A stretch of 8,620 nt of DNA from Limnohabitans sp. (GTDB lineage Bacteria > Pseudomonadota > Gammaproteobacteria > Burkholderiales > Burkholderiaceae_C): positions 1 through 8,620 of the forward strand of contig JACDQO010000359.1 in the NCBI GenBank assembly GCA_015657605.1. The letters are read 5' to 3'. Made by a program: the position numbers and the translations under genes. A model generated the notes under the pieces. It saw only the letters and a program-made list of their open reading frames with translations, was not told where the DNA came from and searched no databases. This document shows, piece by piece, positions 6,427 to 8,620 of this stretch. The stretch's first letter is position 1; each line of letters starts with the position of its first letter.

Positions 6427-6795
6427 ATGACACGACCCCTTCTCGCCGAATCGGCCATTCACCCGGCCATCCGCCAACGCATTGCCGAGCACCACCTGCC
6501 CGTGATCCAGCGGGTGCAAACCGCCATGGCCCAGCACCCCGTGGTGGTGGTGGGCTTGTCGGGCAACCCGTTTGTGGGCAAAGCCCGCAAGGCGCTGGCC
6601 ACAGCGGGCGTGGCGCACGAGTACATCGAGTTCGGCAGCTATTTTTCGCAATGGCGCTTGCGCAATGCGCTCAAGATGTGGACCGGCTGGCCCACGTTTC
6701 CGATGGTCTTTGTGCGCGGCACCTTGGTCGGTGGGGCCGATGACCTGCGCCGCCTGATCGACAGCGGCGAATTGCAGACCTTGCTCAAAGCCTGA
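6427..6795 (+). CDS. Cysteine-free glutaredoxin-fold protein
   Basis: The 122-residue product has an N-terminal helical extension (1-37), then a glutaredoxin/thioredoxin fold. The first strand HPVVVVGLSG leads into NPFVGKARKAL (47-57), where a glutaredoxin would have CPYC-x-KA or CGFS. Both cysteine positions are replaced (N47, V50) and the whole protein contains no cysteine. The rest of the fold is well kept: KMWTGWPTFPMVFVRGTLVG (83-102) contains the cis-proline loop (TFP, Pro92) and is followed by GADD (103-106), resembling the glutathione-binding WP...GG segment of monothiol glutaredoxins. It therefore cannot be a thiol oxidoreductase of the normal kind; a glutathione- or protein-binding role is possible. 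ATG 6427 is chosen because GAGG (6417-6420) lies six bases before it; an in-frame ATG at 6376 has no such site and would add 17 unrelated residues. The next gene starts five bases after its stop, so the two are probably co-transcribed. Confidence 0.85.
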   Translation: MTRPLLAESAIHPAIRQRIAEHHLPVIQRVQTAMAQHPVVVVGLSGNPFVGKARKALATAGVAHEYIEFGSYFSQWRLRNALKMWTGWPTFPMVFVRGTLVGGADDLRRLIDSGELQTLLKA

Positions 6796-6800
6796 GCGAT

Positions 6801-7154
6801 ATGGCCGCGCTGGCGAAACCCGAGTTGTGGCGCACCGAGGTGGGCGACGCGGTGGCCGTGCTGAACATTCCCGGTGCACTCAAACGCCCACGCACCTTTG
6901 ACATCGATGTGAGTTTGGTGGTGCGGGTGCCCGAGGAGAATGCCGAGGCTTGGCATGAGTTGACGCTGGAAATTGACGGCCAGCGGCAGTGGCACAGGCG
7001 CATTGCCAGCAGTTGCCCTGGCCAAACCGATGGGCTCGATTACCACTGCCGCGTGGTGATCGAAGCCGGTCCGGCCCTGCGCATCCGTGCGGTGGCGCTC
7101 ACGCGTGGCTCGGTGGTGCAACGCCTGCTGATCGAAGCGCGCGAAGACTTGTAG
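6801..7154 (+). CDS. Small unknown protein, co-transcribed with the glutaredoxin-like gene
   Basis: The 117-residue product is not recognised. It has alternating hydrophobic strands (AVAVLNIPG, FDIDVSLVVRVP, ELTLEIDG, YHCRVVIEAG, LRIRAVALTRG) that suggest an all-beta, possibly sandwich-like, soluble protein. It has no signal peptide and no membrane segment. It contains two cysteines (SSCPG and YHCRV), while its upstream neighbour has none. The start ATG 6801 lies five bases after the glutaredoxin-like stop, so co-translation is likely and a shared function plausible. Codon use is like its neighbours. Its stop (7152-7154) is only two bases from the stop of the convergent oxidoreductase, leaving no room for a terminator between them. 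Confidence 0.72.
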   Translation: MAALAKPELWRTEVGDAVAVLNIPGALKRPRTFDIDVSLVVRVPEENAEAWHELTLEIDGQRQWHRRIASSCPGQTDGLDYHCRVVIEAGPALRIRAVALTRGSVVQRLLIEAREDL

Positions 7155-7156
7155 CT

Positions 7157-8620
<1,464 letters not shown>

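Overview
The window reads as chromosome from a GC-rich betaproteobacterium. Protein style, codon use and gene content suggest Burkholderiales, probably Comamonadaceae. A PpaA/AerR-type regulator with a PpsR/CrtJ-type site before it hints at a lineage with, or descended from, anoxygenic phototrophy (Limnohabitans or Rhodoferax relatives would fit). This placement is inference: the window has no rRNA or other taxonomic marker, and I see no tRNA, CRISPR array or insertion sequence.

Left part, plus strand. The tail of an unidentified gene (to 131) is followed by an orphan HigA2-like HTH antitoxin/regulator (226-591). Next is a clear LexA (SOS) box at 609-630 in front of a umuC-type Y-family polymerase gene (649-2009) that has no umuD beside it. 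A Stealth-family sugar-phosphate transferase gene (1996-3239) overlaps the umuC end.

Middle, minus strand. Reading right to left: an FMN-binding flavin reductase (6337-5702), a secreted HtrA-like protein with a PDZ domain and a degenerate catalytic triad (5576-4578), a small DUF2805/TIGR03643 protein (4524-4255), and ppaA (4136-3216). A TGT-N12-ACA palindrome lies over the candidate -35 of ppaA. The tail of ppaA converges on, and slightly overlaps, the Stealth gene.

Right part. A two-gene plus-strand unit encodes a cysteine-free glutaredoxin-fold protein (6427-6795) and a small unknown protein (6801-7154). It converges on a minus-strand pair made of the C-terminal part of an ornithine cyclodeaminase-family gene (8620-8322) and a DadA/FOXRED1-like FAD oxidoreductase (8325-7157). 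That pair shares an ATGA stop/start and probably acts on amino or imino acids.

The most important technical observation is that three unrelated genes (umuC, the Stealth gene, the FAD oxidoreductase) are each broken once, each time by what looks like one missing base. In each case adding one base restores a family-typical protein. The cyclodeaminase fragment may hold a fourth break. A shared direction in unrelated genes points to base-calling or assembly undercalls rather than decay, so those three genes are described in their restored form. I found no convincing new multi-gene system. The most biologically interesting items are the candidate PpsR site at ppaA, the cysteine-free glutaredoxin-like protein with its unknown partner, the pseudoprotease, and the stand-alone SOS-controlled umuC.
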